64,000 bases of DNA, taken from the NCBI RefSeq assembly GCF_002753895.1, contig NZ_NJER01000004.1, positions 124,001 through 188,000 of the forward strand, in the 5' to 3' direction. This stretch comes from Halobacteriovorax sp. JY17. GTDB lineage: Bacteria; Bdellovibrionota; Bacteriovoracia; Bacteriovoracales; Bacteriovoracaceae. The notes beneath the pieces are model-generated. The model was given only the letters and a program-made list of their open reading frames with translations. It made no database searches and was not told the origin of the DNA. Position numbers and translations under genes: made by a program. Of the stretch, positions 1 through 8,488 are shown piece by piece (position 1 is the first letter of the stretch; the number at the start of each line of letters is the position of its first letter).

Positions 1-137
1 TGCTTTTGATAATAAGAAGTGTCCTCGTTAAGAGTGTGAATAGAGCTCAATAGGTTATAACCTTTGATTTCATATTCATGAACACAGACGGCGTTAATAT
101 TCGTACAAATTAGTAATAATAGGATTAGTTTTTTCAT
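1..137 (-). CDS. Secreted protein, N-terminal part only (cut by window edge)
   Basis: An open frame reads from an ATG at 137 off the left edge of the window. The first 16 or so residues (MKKLILLLLICTNINA) form a typical signal peptide with a probable cleavage after the Ala, followed by Cys-Val-His-Glu. Only 45 codons are visible, so no family can be assigned. It is separated from the next gene by a 90-bp spacer that contains a hairpin. The product is probably periplasmic or secreted. Confidence 0.6.
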   Translation of the reverse strand, partial: MKKLILLLLICTNINAVCVHEYEIKGYNLLSSIHTLNEDTSYYQK

Positions 138-197
138 AACCTAATTATGATGAAGAAAGTGAAATTGTACAAAGGATGTAAGAGGATATGAGAATAT

Positions 198-221
198 AGA
201 AGCTCCCTGAAAGGAGCTTCT
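198..221 (-). terminator. Hairpin 3' of the ABC-F gene, possible terminator
   Basis: Arms AGAAGCTCC and GGAGCTTCT (9 bp) with a 6-nt loop lie just past the stop codon of the ABC-F gene. The T-run after the hairpin is poor on either strand, so termination is plausible but not certain. Confidence 0.45.
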
Positions 222-230
222 TGTATGATA

Positions 231-1814
231 TTAGTTTAAGTTAAGGTACTCGTCGTACTTAATATATTTATCTTCAACAATCTTCCCATCAATATCAATA
301 ATTCTATCAGCTACAGTCTGAATGAATTCATGGTCATGAGAAGTAAAGAGTGTCGTTCCTTGGAATTTAATAAGTCCTTCGTTAACCGCTGTGATGCTTT
401 CTAGATCAAGGTGATTTGTAGGGCCATCAAGAATTAGAACATTTGCTCCTGAGAGCATCATTTTAGATAGCATACATCTAACTTTCTCTCCCCCTGATAG
501 AACATTTGTTTTCTTAAGGGCCTCTTCTCCTGAAAAGAGCATCTTTCCAAGAAAACCTCTAATAAAAGATTCATCTTTTTCTTCGGAGTATTGTCTTAGC
601 CAATCTGTAATGGAGTACTTTCCATCCATAAAGTAGCTAGAGTTATCATTTGGAAAATAAGCACGAGATGTTGTTACGCCCCATTCAAATGATCCAGAGT
701 CAGGTTCAACTTCTCCCATGAGAATTTGAAAGAGAGTTGTTTTAGCGACGTCATTTTCTCCAAGGAAAACAATTTTATCGCCTTTGTTAATTGTGAAAGA
801 AATATTATCAAGAAGTTTTACACCCTCGACAGTTTTACTAATTCCATCAACTCTTAGAAGCTCCTTACCCGCTTCTCTCTTTGCTTGAAAGTGCACGTAC
901 GGATACTTTCTTGTAGAGATTGGAAGATCTTCAATCTTTAGTTTTTCAAGTTGCTTTTGTCTTGAAGTTGCTTGCTTAGACTTTGAGGCGTTAGCGGAGA
1001 ATCTTTGAATAAAGTTCTTTAACTCTGAAGCCTTGTCTTCTGATTTTCTTCTTTGGTCACTTCTAAGTTGAAGAGCTAACTCAGATGCTTTTCTCCAAAA
1101 TTCGTAGTTACCTGTGTAAACTGTAATTTTTCCAAAATCGATATCAGCGATATGAGTACAGACTTTATTTAGAAAGTATCTATCGTGGGAAACGACGATT
1201 ACAGTATTATTAAAATCCATTAGGAAGTTTTCAAGCCACTGAATTGCTTTAATATCAAGGTGGTTGGTAGGCTCATCTAGTAGGAGAATATCTGGATCAC
1301 CAATAAGTGCTTGAGCTAAGAGAATCTTAACTTTTTCAGAACCAGTAAGGTCCTTCATTAATTTATCGTGATATTCAGTTCCAATTCCTAGTCCTGAAAG
1401 AAGAGTTGCAGCTTCTGATTCTGCTTCCCATCCATTCATTTCAGCAAATTCGGACTCAAGTTCCGCTGCCTTGATACCATCTGCATCAGAGAAATCTTCT
1501 TTCATATAAATGGCGTCTTTTTCTTCCATTATGGCATAGAGCTTTTGGTTACCCATGAGAACAGTTTTTAAAACAGGGTGCTCATCGTAGGCGAAGTGAT
1601 CCTGCTTTAAAACAGAGAGTCTATCACCTGGTTTCATATCAATGGTTCCTGTTTGGGCCTCGATATCACCTGATAGAATCTTTATAAAAGTTGATTTTCC
1701 TGCCCCATTGGCCCCGATTAATCCGTAGCAATTTCCAGGAATAAATTTAATATTTACTTCATCAAATAACTTTCTACCACCAAAGGCCAAACTAATATTA
1801 TTAGCACTAATCAT
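231..1814 (-). CDS. ABC-F family ATPase, YbiT-like
   Basis: A 527-residue soluble protein with two ABC ATPase domains in tandem and no membrane segment, which is the ABC-F layout of ribosome-associated translation factors. The first domain has Walker A GANGAGKST near residues 35-43, signature LTGSEK and Walker B LLLDEPTNHLD. A linker rich in K, R and Q separates the domains. The second domain has an irregular Walker A (GENDVAKTT), signature LSGGEK, and Walker B LILDGPTNHLD, where the catalytic Glu is Gly. Length and the irregular second P-loop match the YbiT/YkpA subgroup rather than EttA or Uup. Expected role: binding the ribosomal E site and regulating translation. The exact role is unknown. 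It is a single-gene unit. Confidence 0.85.
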   Translation of the reverse strand: MISANNISLAFGGRKLFDEVNIKFIPGNCYGLIGANGAGKSTFIKILSGDIEAQTGTIDMKPGDRLSVLKQDHFAYDEHPVLKTVLMGNQKLYAIMEEKDAIYMKEDFSDADGIKAAELESEFAEMNGWEAESEAATLLSGLGIGTEYHDKLMKDLTGSEKVKILLAQALIGDPDILLLDEPTNHLDIKAIQWLENFLMDFNNTVIVVSHDRYFLNKVCTHIADIDFGKITVYTGNYEFWRKASELALQLRSDQRRKSEDKASELKNFIQRFSANASKSKQATSRQKQLEKLKIEDLPISTRKYPYVHFQAKREAGKELLRVDGISKTVEGVKLLDNISFTINKGDKIVFLGENDVAKTTLFQILMGEVEPDSGSFEWGVTTSRAYFPNDNSSYFMDGKYSITDWLRQYSEEKDESFIRGFLGKMLFSGEEALKKTNVLSGGEKVRCMLSKMMLSGANVLILDGPTNHLDLESITAVNEGLIKFQGTTLFTSHDHEFIQTVADRIIDIDGKIVEDKYIKYDEYLNLN

Positions 1815-1965
1815 CTCTACGTATCCTATTTTAATTTTTACTATTACTTAACATATTGCTTTGCAGTAGTCACATATTATTGTTAATTGGCCTTGGTGCT
1901 ACGCGTGTAACAGTCTAATTCTATTGTTTAATTGTTATCTTCTTTGGAAATAGCTACAATAAATT

Positions 1966-2661
1966 ATGTGTAAAATAAGAACCTTACTTTTGCTTTTATC
2001 ACTTTTTCTTTCAGGGAAGACGCTCTCTAAAGAAAAGGTGAATATTGTATTTTCGGAAACTGTAAGTGATACCGCGAGCTTTTATATTAAGGAGATGGTT
2101 CAAATCTATAAGAGCATAGGAGTTGAGCCAATTGTTTCAGTTTACCCCGAGGCTAGAGCGTCTTATCTCTTTGAAATAGGAAAGGTAGATGCTCTTGGCG
2201 CAAAAATTGGACCTTATGAGAAAGTCAATCCTGATGCGATTAAGGTAGATGTTCCAATTCTAGATTCGATACCTTTTAAAATTTACGTATTAAAAAGTGA
2301 TCGAGAGAAGATTTTAAAACTTAAAGAACCCTTTATTCTTTCTACGGTGAATTGTATTGGTTGTGAAGAGTTTTCGAAGATTTTCAAGAGTCCAATTAGT
2401 GCTTATTCTACAAATATCCAGTCTGGTCTTAAAATGCTAGAGAAGGGAAGGGCGGATTTGATTATTACGTCTACAATCTTTATGGATAAAATACCAGGGA
2501 AAGAAAAGTTTGTCCCACTCAACGAGTGGAGATATATACCTAAGGTCTATCACTTTATTAGTAGTAGAAAGCTACATTTAAAAGAAAAACTTACTGTTGA
2601 AATTTTAAAAGCAAAGAAGAGAGGAGCTTTTGATCTGAAGAAGCTTCAATATAAGAAATAA
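1966..2661 (+). CDS. Periplasmic solute-binding-like protein (SBP_bac_3 fold)
   Basis: A 231-residue protein with an N-terminal signal peptide (about residues 1-21). The body resembles type 3 extracellular solute-binding proteins: an early stretch with EMVQIYKSIG and YPEARASYLFEIGKVDAL, and a later GLKMLEKGRADLIITS, which is the usual lobe-2 motif of the PBPb family. No transporter genes are adjacent, so it may be a stand-alone sensor or binding protein, as is common in this group of bacteria. It is divergent from the ABC-F gene across 150 bp. The ligand cannot be read from the sequence. A pair of cysteines (CIGC) in the middle is an unusual feature. Confidence 0.6.
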   Translation: MCKIRTLLLLLSLFLSGKTLSKEKVNIVFSETVSDTASFYIKEMVQIYKSIGVEPIVSVYPEARASYLFEIGKVDALGAKIGPYEKVNPDAIKVDVPILDSIPFKIYVLKSDREKILKLKEPFILSTVNCIGCEEFSKIFKSPISAYSTNIQSGLKMLEKGRADLIITSTIFMDKIPGKEKFVPLNEWRYIPKVYHFISSRKLHLKEKLTVEILKAKKRGAFDLKKLQYKK

Positions 2662-2706
2662 TCATATTTAACTTTCTCTCTTGCTTACCTTTCTTCTGCG
2701 CTTAAA

Positions 2707-3477
2707 TTACTTTAGCTCTATTGAAATAGGGCAGTGATCGCTGCCAAGAGTTTCAATATGATGTTTGCAGCTCTTTACCTTTTTGGCGATCTTACTTGTT
2801 GACCAAAAATAATCAATTCTCCACCCAATATTTCTTTCACGACAATTTGATCTATAAGTCCACCAAGTGTAATGACCATTTTCTTCTGGGGTGAATTGTC
2901 TAAAAAGATCTATAAAACCAATTTCTTGAAAGTGATCCATCCACTCTCTCTCGACCAGCAGAAACCCTGTAGATTTAGTATTTGTTTTTGGATTTGCTAA
3001 ATCAATTGGATGGTGGGCGGTATTGTAATCGCCTGTTATGATAATCTCTTTCTTTGTTTTCTTATGAAGAGAAAGGGCCTTCTTCTCAATTGCTTCGCAG
3101 TAACTCATTTTATAAGGCACTCTCGCGTGATCTCTCTGCCCATTTGGAAAGTAGCAATTAAAGAGAATAAAATCATCAAACTCTGTTATCAGCGTTCTTC
3201 CTTCAGAATCAAATTCCTCTATTCCAAGACCAATAGTGTGTGAGTGGTTAATACCATTCTTTACCCAAGTCGAAACTCCTGAGTAGCCCTTCTTTACTGC
3301 CGGAGCATAAAGGGCCGTGTGCTTACTTGGATTCACTAGCTGGTCACTTAGCTGTTCAGGTAAGGCCTTTGTCTCTTGAAAGCAGTAAATATCTGCTAAT
3401 TCTTTTGAGTACCATTCATATAGACCTTTTTTTTCACAGGCCCTAATTCCCGCCACGTTCCAAGAGTATATTTTCAT
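2707..3477 (-). CDS. xthA: Exodeoxyribonuclease III
   Basis: A 256-residue member of the endonuclease/exonuclease/phosphatase fold. It starts MKIYSWNVAGIRA, has the metal-binding Glu in CFQETKA, the catalytic GDYNTAH, then WRIDYFW and the C-terminal SDHCPI. These are the full set of ExoIII/AP endonuclease motifs. Expected reaction: cleavage 5' of abasic sites and 3'-5' exonuclease action on duplex DNA in base-excision repair. Length equals the family norm. It is transcribed toward the solute-binding gene, with only 45 bp between the stops and no clear hairpin. Confidence 0.93.
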   Translation of the reverse strand: MKIYSWNVAGIRACEKKGLYEWYSKELADIYCFQETKALPEQLSDQLVNPSKHTALYAPAVKKGYSGVSTWVKNGINHSHTIGLGIEEFDSEGRTLITEFDDFILFNCYFPNGQRDHARVPYKMSYCEAIEKKALSLHKKTKKEIIITGDYNTAHHPIDLANPKTNTKSTGFLLVEREWMDHFQEIGFIDLFRQFTPEENGHYTWWTYRSNCRERNIGWRIDYFWSTSKIAKKVKSCKHHIETLGSDHCPISIELK

Positions 3478-3637
3478 TTAATTCCTTTTTGTTAGGGAGG
3501 TAAGGTATCAAAGAAATGACTACTTTTGGAGCTATATTTATGGAAATTAAGCTTTTAGATAATCCTCTAACGTGTTGTAATTATGTTTGGAGAGTAGAAA
3601 GAAAAGCTAATTTAAAAAGGTGAGGCATAATCTCTTA

Positions 3638-4624
3638 ATGAAAAAAGCCAAGTATCAAATAATTAAATTTAGCCGAAACTATGAGTCTTATAGTTACCGT
3701 TTTACAACTAGAGTCGTAGCAAAAATGTTACACGGTTTTTTTCTTTTTAAAAAAAGAAAGTGCGAAATCTTAGCAGGAGCAACAACTTTCTTTGCGCTTT
3801 TAAGTTTCTGTCCAGCAATGCTCTTATTTATTTCTTTAATAGGTTTTTTTACTGGCGATATTAGTGTTGCTAAAAGTGTTGTTCTAACATCTATTAATGA
3901 TAATATTCCAAGTCTTGCTCCTTGGATTTTAAAAAGTATTTCAGCTATTGTCGACCAACAACTTCACACGACTAAGTCTTCTAATATTTTTAATTTTCTT
4001 TTTCTAGGATACTCTCTGATTGGATTAATTTCTGCTCTTATGTATGGGGTTAGAACAATTGCAGGTGAAAAAGCGAAGGGAGGATACTTAATTGAAGATG
4101 CAAAATCTTTTCTTATCGGAACTGTGATGACATGTTTTCTAGGATTTCTCTTTATTAGTTCAAATGAAGTTCTCTTTAAGTTGATTTTCTTCTCTGGTTC
4201 GAAGACTCTTCCTGAATTTGCCCGTACTCTATTTAACTTTCAAGTTCTTCCTATTCTCTCATCGGTACTATTTTTTACTGGGTTCTATAAAATTAGCTCG
4301 GGTAAGAATATTTCTCTTGGCCATTCCTTCTTGGGTGCATGTGCATTTGTTGGATTATTTATTGCTGGTAAATCAGGGCATTGGATTTATGCTCAACTAT
4401 CAGAGAAAGACTTGGCTCAAAATTATGGAAACTTCTCGTCTATTGTTATGGCGGTGGTTTGGATTTACTATCTTGTTTGTTCGTTCTTCTATGGGGCGAG
4501 TCTTTCAAATATAGAAAAAGAGAATGTTTTCACTCTTGTTCCTGTGGGAGAGGCGGCGGAGGATAGTTCTGAATATCCTCCTGAGGTTCCTGTTGGTGAC
4601 GATTACTATAAGTCAGCTTCCTAG
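3638..4624 (+). CDS. YihY/BrkB family inner-membrane protein
   Basis: A 328-residue integral membrane protein with about six hydrophobic helices and the YihY/BrkB hallmarks: an N-terminal KKRKCEILAGATTFFALLSFCPA segment and the later NFSSIVMAVVWIYYLVCSFFYGA. The frame opens at a GTG (3620), but that GTG lies inside an AGGTGAGG Shine-Dalgarno, so I take the ATG at 3638. The family was once called ribonuclease BN, which is wrong. Its function is unknown; some members are transport- or envelope-related. The stop overlaps the end of the convergent phospholipase D gene by 4 bp. Confidence 0.82.
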   Translation: MKKAKYQIIKFSRNYESYSYRFTTRVVAKMLHGFFLFKKRKCEILAGATTFFALLSFCPAMLLFISLIGFFTGDISVAKSVVLTSINDNIPSLAPWILKSISAIVDQQLHTTKSSNIFNFLFLGYSLIGLISALMYGVRTIAGEKAKGGYLIEDAKSFLIGTVMTCFLGFLFISSNEVLFKLIFFSGSKTLPEFARTLFNFQVLPILSSVLFFTGFYKISSGKNISLGHSFLGACAFVGLFIAGKSGHWIYAQLSEKDLAQNYGNFSSIVMAVVWIYYLVCSFFYGASLSNIEKENVFTLVPVGEAAEDSSEYPPEVPVGDDYYKSAS

Positions 4625-6144
4625 AGTAGATCGCGTAAGAGAATTGATGGTATTGCAATGGCATTCATAATAAACTTACTTGTCTTTGTTGGATTTCCAT
4701 AAACATCAGCTGGAAGATTATTACTATCAACCGCCTCATGATTTTCAACAATTTTATATCCCGCATTTGTTCTCTCTGTAATACTTGCAAGAACTTCAGC
4801 TGTGAGTTCTGGGTTTCCTTTACAAAAAAGGGCCATTTCTGAATTATAGTAATTAGATCTATTATCTACATTATAAGTACCAATCATGACTTCATCATTA
4901 TCGTAGATCTGAGTCTTTGAGTGAGTTCCCCACTTAGCAGTCTTTACACCCTCTGTGATTGTCTCGTACTTTGGTAGCCACTTGCCGTTGTGGATATATG
5001 GAATAACTCCTTCTGCTTGCCATTTAAAAACGTCAGTGTAGAAATTTGCCGCAACATAGATTGCATCTGTAGAGCCTAGACTATTTGTATAAATTTTAAT
5101 TTTAATATCTTTATCAAGAAGATCATACATTAGGCCTCTAGTTAGCTTATTGTTGATAAAGTAAGGTGAAGAAATGAGGAGATCTTCTTTTATATTTTCT
5201 ATCTTGTGAGAGAGAACTTTTCGAAGAATTCTATAAGTTTCACCATAGTCAATTCTAAGTCTTTCATAGAAATTTGCTCCAGGTAAGTCTGTTGCATAAG
5301 TAGTTAATGGGCAATTATAGGTCTTCTTTGCATTTAAAATAGGTCTAGAGATTTCTTCAACTCTCTTCTTTGTGAAAATATCTTTATCATTTTCTATTAA
5401 AAACTTCTTTGCATTCTCTTCTGCTTTTTTAAATTGTTTTAAATCAATCTCATAATTTCTAATAACTGCCGCTCTACGACCTCCCTTATGAAGTCTAAGC
5501 ATTGACTTAGAAGGAAGCTTTGGAGGCGTTGGGTATTCAGTAATCTTGTGATCAAAGTATTCATCAAATGATTGGCGCATTGTTTTTACTATACTTCCCT
5601 TTACATAAATATCTCTATCTAAGAAGTTAAAGTGTTCAGAAAGATCAAAGTAATCATCGCCAATATTTCTTCCACCCGTTATGGCCTCTTTATCATCGAC
5701 AAGAAATAATTTTCTATGAGATCTAAATTGTGTAGTTGAAAGTTCTAGTAGAATGGCATCATTATAAAATCTTAAATCAATTCCATACTTTCTTAATTCT
5801 TTGGCAATGTGATTATCAAGAGCAAAAATTGGCATAGATTTATCAACTAGGATTCTAACCTTTACTCCTCTCTTTGCAGCTTCAATCAAGGCGTGCGTGA
5901 GTATTCTTCCAGCTTGATCTTGATTATAAATAAAGTATTCGACCTCTATAGATTTCTTTGCCCTCTTAATCATATCAAGTCTAAACTGAAGAGAGGCAAT
6001 GCCGCTATTTAAGACAATCATCTCATTTTTCACTGACTTATCTCTAGAGTCTTCAACTTTAAAAAACGGGGCCTCTAGGGGAGTGTCCGCGTAGGTTGGA
6101 GCTGAGAATAGAGTGAGTGATAATGCTAGTAGAGCAGTCTTCAT
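4621..6144 (-). CDS. Secreted phospholipase D-like protein with two HKD motifs
   Basis: A 507-residue protein with a signal peptide (about residues 1-19, ending APTYAD). It has two PLD catalytic motifs: HRKLFLVD with a trailing GGRN (His143) and HSKTQIYD with a trailing GTYN (His408). Two intact HKD motifs mean it can form a complete active site alone. Members of this group act as cardiolipin synthases or phosphodiesterases on lipids or nucleic acids. The YmdC/ClsC subgroup is nearest in layout, but here the protein is exported, which suits a lipase acting in the periplasm or on another cell. Substrate unknown. It is a single gene, convergent with the BrkB-like gene. Confidence 0.85.
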   Translation of the reverse strand: MKTALLALSLTLFSAPTYADTPLEAPFFKVEDSRDKSVKNEMIVLNSGIASLQFRLDMIKRAKKSIEVEYFIYNQDQAGRILTHALIEAAKRGVKVRILVDKSMPIFALDNHIAKELRKYGIDLRFYNDAILLELSTTQFRSHRKLFLVDDKEAITGGRNIGDDYFDLSEHFNFLDRDIYVKGSIVKTMRQSFDEYFDHKITEYPTPPKLPSKSMLRLHKGGRRAAVIRNYEIDLKQFKKAEENAKKFLIENDKDIFTKKRVEEISRPILNAKKTYNCPLTTYATDLPGANFYERLRIDYGETYRILRKVLSHKIENIKEDLLISSPYFINNKLTRGLMYDLLDKDIKIKIYTNSLGSTDAIYVAANFYTDVFKWQAEGVIPYIHNGKWLPKYETITEGVKTAKWGTHSKTQIYDNDEVMIGTYNVDNRSNYYNSEMALFCKGNPELTAEVLASITERTNAGYKIVENHEAVDSNNLPADVYGNPTKTSKFIMNAIAIPSILLRDLL

Positions 6145-6270
6145 AGTTTAGTTCCTTCATTTACTGATAAATGTATTTTACTGGATATTACTTTGAAGAT
6201 GGAAATCAGTGAAAAATATTTAAGGGCCGTATATTATCTATACATGACCCTATTAAAACAGCCGCTTAGA

Positions 6271-7479
6271 TCAGTTTTTTAGGACATTCAGTCCTGTTTT
6301 CTTTATAGACGAGATGATTTCTTTAATATGCTTATGCCCCTTGGTTTCAAGAGTAATATGGACAGCGGTTTGACCTAGGTGGGTATTTGAAAATGTTCGG
6401 TTGTGATGAATGTCTACAATATTAGCACCATGGTCTGAGACAATTTTTGAAATTTCTGAAATAATTCCAGGGGTGTCGGGAACCATAATTTTCAAAGTCG
6501 TTAGTCTTCCATCTTCCGAGAGTCCTCTTTCAATAACTCTAGATAGAAAATTTACATCAATATTTCCACCAGAAATAATAACTCCAACTTTCTTTCCATC
6601 AATATTAGAAATCTTTCCATGGGAAAGTGCTGCAAAAGCTGCGGAGCCAGCGCCTTCGACTAAGATTTTTTCAACCTCTAGAAGCATCATTATAGATTGC
6701 GCCATCTCTGGTTCAGTTACTGTTACTATTTCGTCTACGTACTTTGAGACGATTTCAAAAGTATTTTCTTTTACTGTTGTCACGGCAATTCCATCAGCGA
6801 TAGTTTTCGCTTTAGGAACTTCTACAATTTTCTTTGCTTCAACTGAAGCTTTCATCGCGGCCATTTGTTCTGCTTCAACACCTACAATACGTATTTTGGG
6901 ATTGAGGGTTTTTAGAGCAATTGAAATTCCGGAGATTAAACCACCTCCGCCAATTGGGACTACAACGATATCTAGATCAGGAAGAGCGTCAAAGACTTCA
7001 AGGCCAATCGTTCCTTGTCCTGCAATGATGTCATCATCATTAAAAGGATGGATGAAGATATAACCTTTCTTCGCCTGAATTTCTTGAGCTTTCTGGTAAG
7101 CCTCATCATAGAAGTTTCCATGGAGAATAACATTTGCTCCAAATTTCTTTGTTCCTTGAATTTTTGATAGTGGTGTTGTCTCTGGCATGACAATAGTTGC
7201 TTTTATACCTAGCTTCTTTGCGGCGAGGGCAACACCTTGCGCATGATTACCTGCGGAGGAAGCGATCACTCCCTTTGCTTTCTCATCTTCAGTTAGGTTC
7301 ATAAGACGATTAAGAGCACCCCTTACTTTATAAGCTCCGGTGAATTGAAGATTTTCTAATTTGAGAAAAACATTGCAATTAGTATGTTCACTAAGTGTCG
7401 TAGAATAGGTACATGGAGTTTTAATAATCTGGTTTCCAATTAGCTCCTGGGCCTTTTGGATATCTTTAAAAGTAATCAT
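6271..7479 (-). CDS. ilvA: Threonine ammonia-lyase (PLP-dependent, with ACT domain)
   Basis: A 402-residue fold-type II PLP enzyme. The Schiff-base lysine is Lys51 in GAYKVRGA, the phosphate-binding loop is PIGGGGLISG, and residues from about 325 to the end form an ACT-like domain (LKIMVPDTPGIISEI). It converts threonine to 2-oxobutanoate and ammonia, feeding isoleucine synthesis or catabolism. Length matches the short IlvA/TdcB-like form with one ACT domain. The open frame begins at a GTG (7491), but GTGAGG there is the ribosome-binding site of the ATG at 7479, so I use the latter. No other ilv genes are nearby. Confidence 0.9.
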   Translation of the reverse strand: MITFKDIQKAQELIGNQIIKTPCTYSTTLSEHTNCNVFLKLENLQFTGAYKVRGALNRLMNLTEDEKAKGVIASSAGNHAQGVALAAKKLGIKATIVMPETTPLSKIQGTKKFGANVILHGNFYDEAYQKAQEIQAKKGYIFIHPFNDDDIIAGQGTIGLEVFDALPDLDIVVVPIGGGGLISGISIALKTLNPKIRIVGVEAEQMAAMKASVEAKKIVEVPKAKTIADGIAVTTVKENTFEIVSKYVDEIVTVTEPEMAQSIMMLLEVEKILVEGAGSAAFAALSHGKISNIDGKKVGVIISGGNIDVNFLSRVIERGLSEDGRLTTLKIMVPDTPGIISEISKIVSDHGANIVDIHHNRTFSNTHLGQTAVHITLETKGHKHIKEIISSIKKTGLNVLKN

Positions 7480-7570
7480 AATTTTCCTCACTGAATTCTT
7501 ATATTAGTCTATTTTTATAGGAGTGCAAATAGGTTATACTAGTGACTTATAACAAATTAAGGAATGTAAC

Positions 7571-8419
7571 ATGGCAAAATTAAAGCATAAATTTGGTTTA
7601 ACTTACTATGAGAAAAAAGGGAAGAAGGGAGAGACGCCAATTGTTTGTCTACATGGTGGTCCAGGCGGAATGTCTAAGAAAATGACTCCTCTTTTTGAAC
7701 TTGCAACGGACAGACAAGTTTTTCTTTATGATCAAATTGGGGGAGGAAGAAGTAGTGAAATACCTTCAAAGCTTTGGAAGATAGAAACCTTTGTTGAGGA
7801 GTTAGATCTACTTGTAAAACATTGGAAACTAGATGAATTTTACTTGATGGGTGGTTCTTGGGGAACAACACTTGCCCTTGAGTATTACTTACGTAAAGGA
7901 AAGAAGGTCAAAGGTTTGATTTTTCAATCTCCAATGTTTAGCGCTAGAGACTGGCAAGAAGATGCAAATATTCTAATTGGTAAATTACCTGCAAAGTATA
8001 GGAAGATAATTAATTATTGCCATGAGATTGGAGCAACAGATTCTAAAGTCTATAAAGAAGCGATAATTGAATATTACTCACGTCACGTGTTTAGGGATAA
8101 GAAGAAATTATTAGAAAATTCTAAGAAGAAAAATATCAATCTTCATGGAGAGAAAGTCTATGAGTATATGTGGGGGCCAAGTGAATTTATGGCGACAGGA
8201 ACTCTCAAGACATATAATCGAGTTAAAGACCTATCTAAGATAAAAGTTCCTACACTATTCATTTGTGGGCAATACGATGAAGCGACGCCTATTACAGCAA
8301 GTAAGTATGTATCAAAGATTAAAGATGCAAATTTAAAAGTTATCAAAGGAGCTTCTCATTCTATTCTAAGTGAGAAACCTAAAGATATGATCAAAGTAAT
8401 GAAAGAGTTTTTAAAATAG
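7571..8419 (+). CDS. Proline iminopeptidase-like alpha/beta hydrolase (S33)
   Basis: A 282-residue cytoplasmic alpha/beta hydrolase. It has the oxyanion motif HGGPGG near residues 28-33, YDQIGGGRSS, the nucleophile elbow GGSWGT with Ser96, a late Asp in CGQYDEATP and the catalytic His in GASHSI near the C terminus. HGGPG together with GGSWG is the signature of the S33 prolyl aminopeptidase family, which releases N-terminal proline from peptides; esterases and lactonases also occur there. It is monocistronic, divergent from ilvA, and ends in a strong terminator. Confidence 0.82.
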   Translation: MAKLKHKFGLTYYEKKGKKGETPIVCLHGGPGGMSKKMTPLFELATDRQVFLYDQIGGGRSSEIPSKLWKIETFVEELDLLVKHWKLDEFYLMGGSWGTTLALEYYLRKGKKVKGLIFQSPMFSARDWQEDANILIGKLPAKYRKIINYCHEIGATDSKVYKEAIIEYYSRHVFRDKKKLLENSKKKNINLHGEKVYEYMWGPSEFMATGTLKTYNRVKDLSKIKVPTLFICGQYDEATPITASKYVSKIKDANLKVIKGASHSILSEKPKDMIKVMKEFLK

Positions 8420-8420
8420 A

Positions 8421-8450
8421 AAAAAGAGATCCTTTGAGGATCTCTTTTTC
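8421..8450 (+). terminator. Rho-independent terminator of the S33 hydrolase gene
   Basis: A perfect 13-bp stem (AAAAAGAGATCCT / AGGATCTCTTTTT) with a TTG loop and a T-run begins right at the stop codon. The symmetry, with A-run and T-run, lets it act on both strands. Confidence 0.88.
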
Positions 8451-8488
8451 ATTTGGAAGCCATGGGTGTCTTATCTTACTTTCTTTAC

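Noticed and set aside
6410-7063. A 217-codon plus-strand frame across the threonine ammonia-lyase gene
   Set aside because: The opposite strand encodes an unmistakable IlvA with all catalytic motifs. The plus-strand product is Ser/Ile/Thr/Pro-rich, as expected from a mirrored coding strand.
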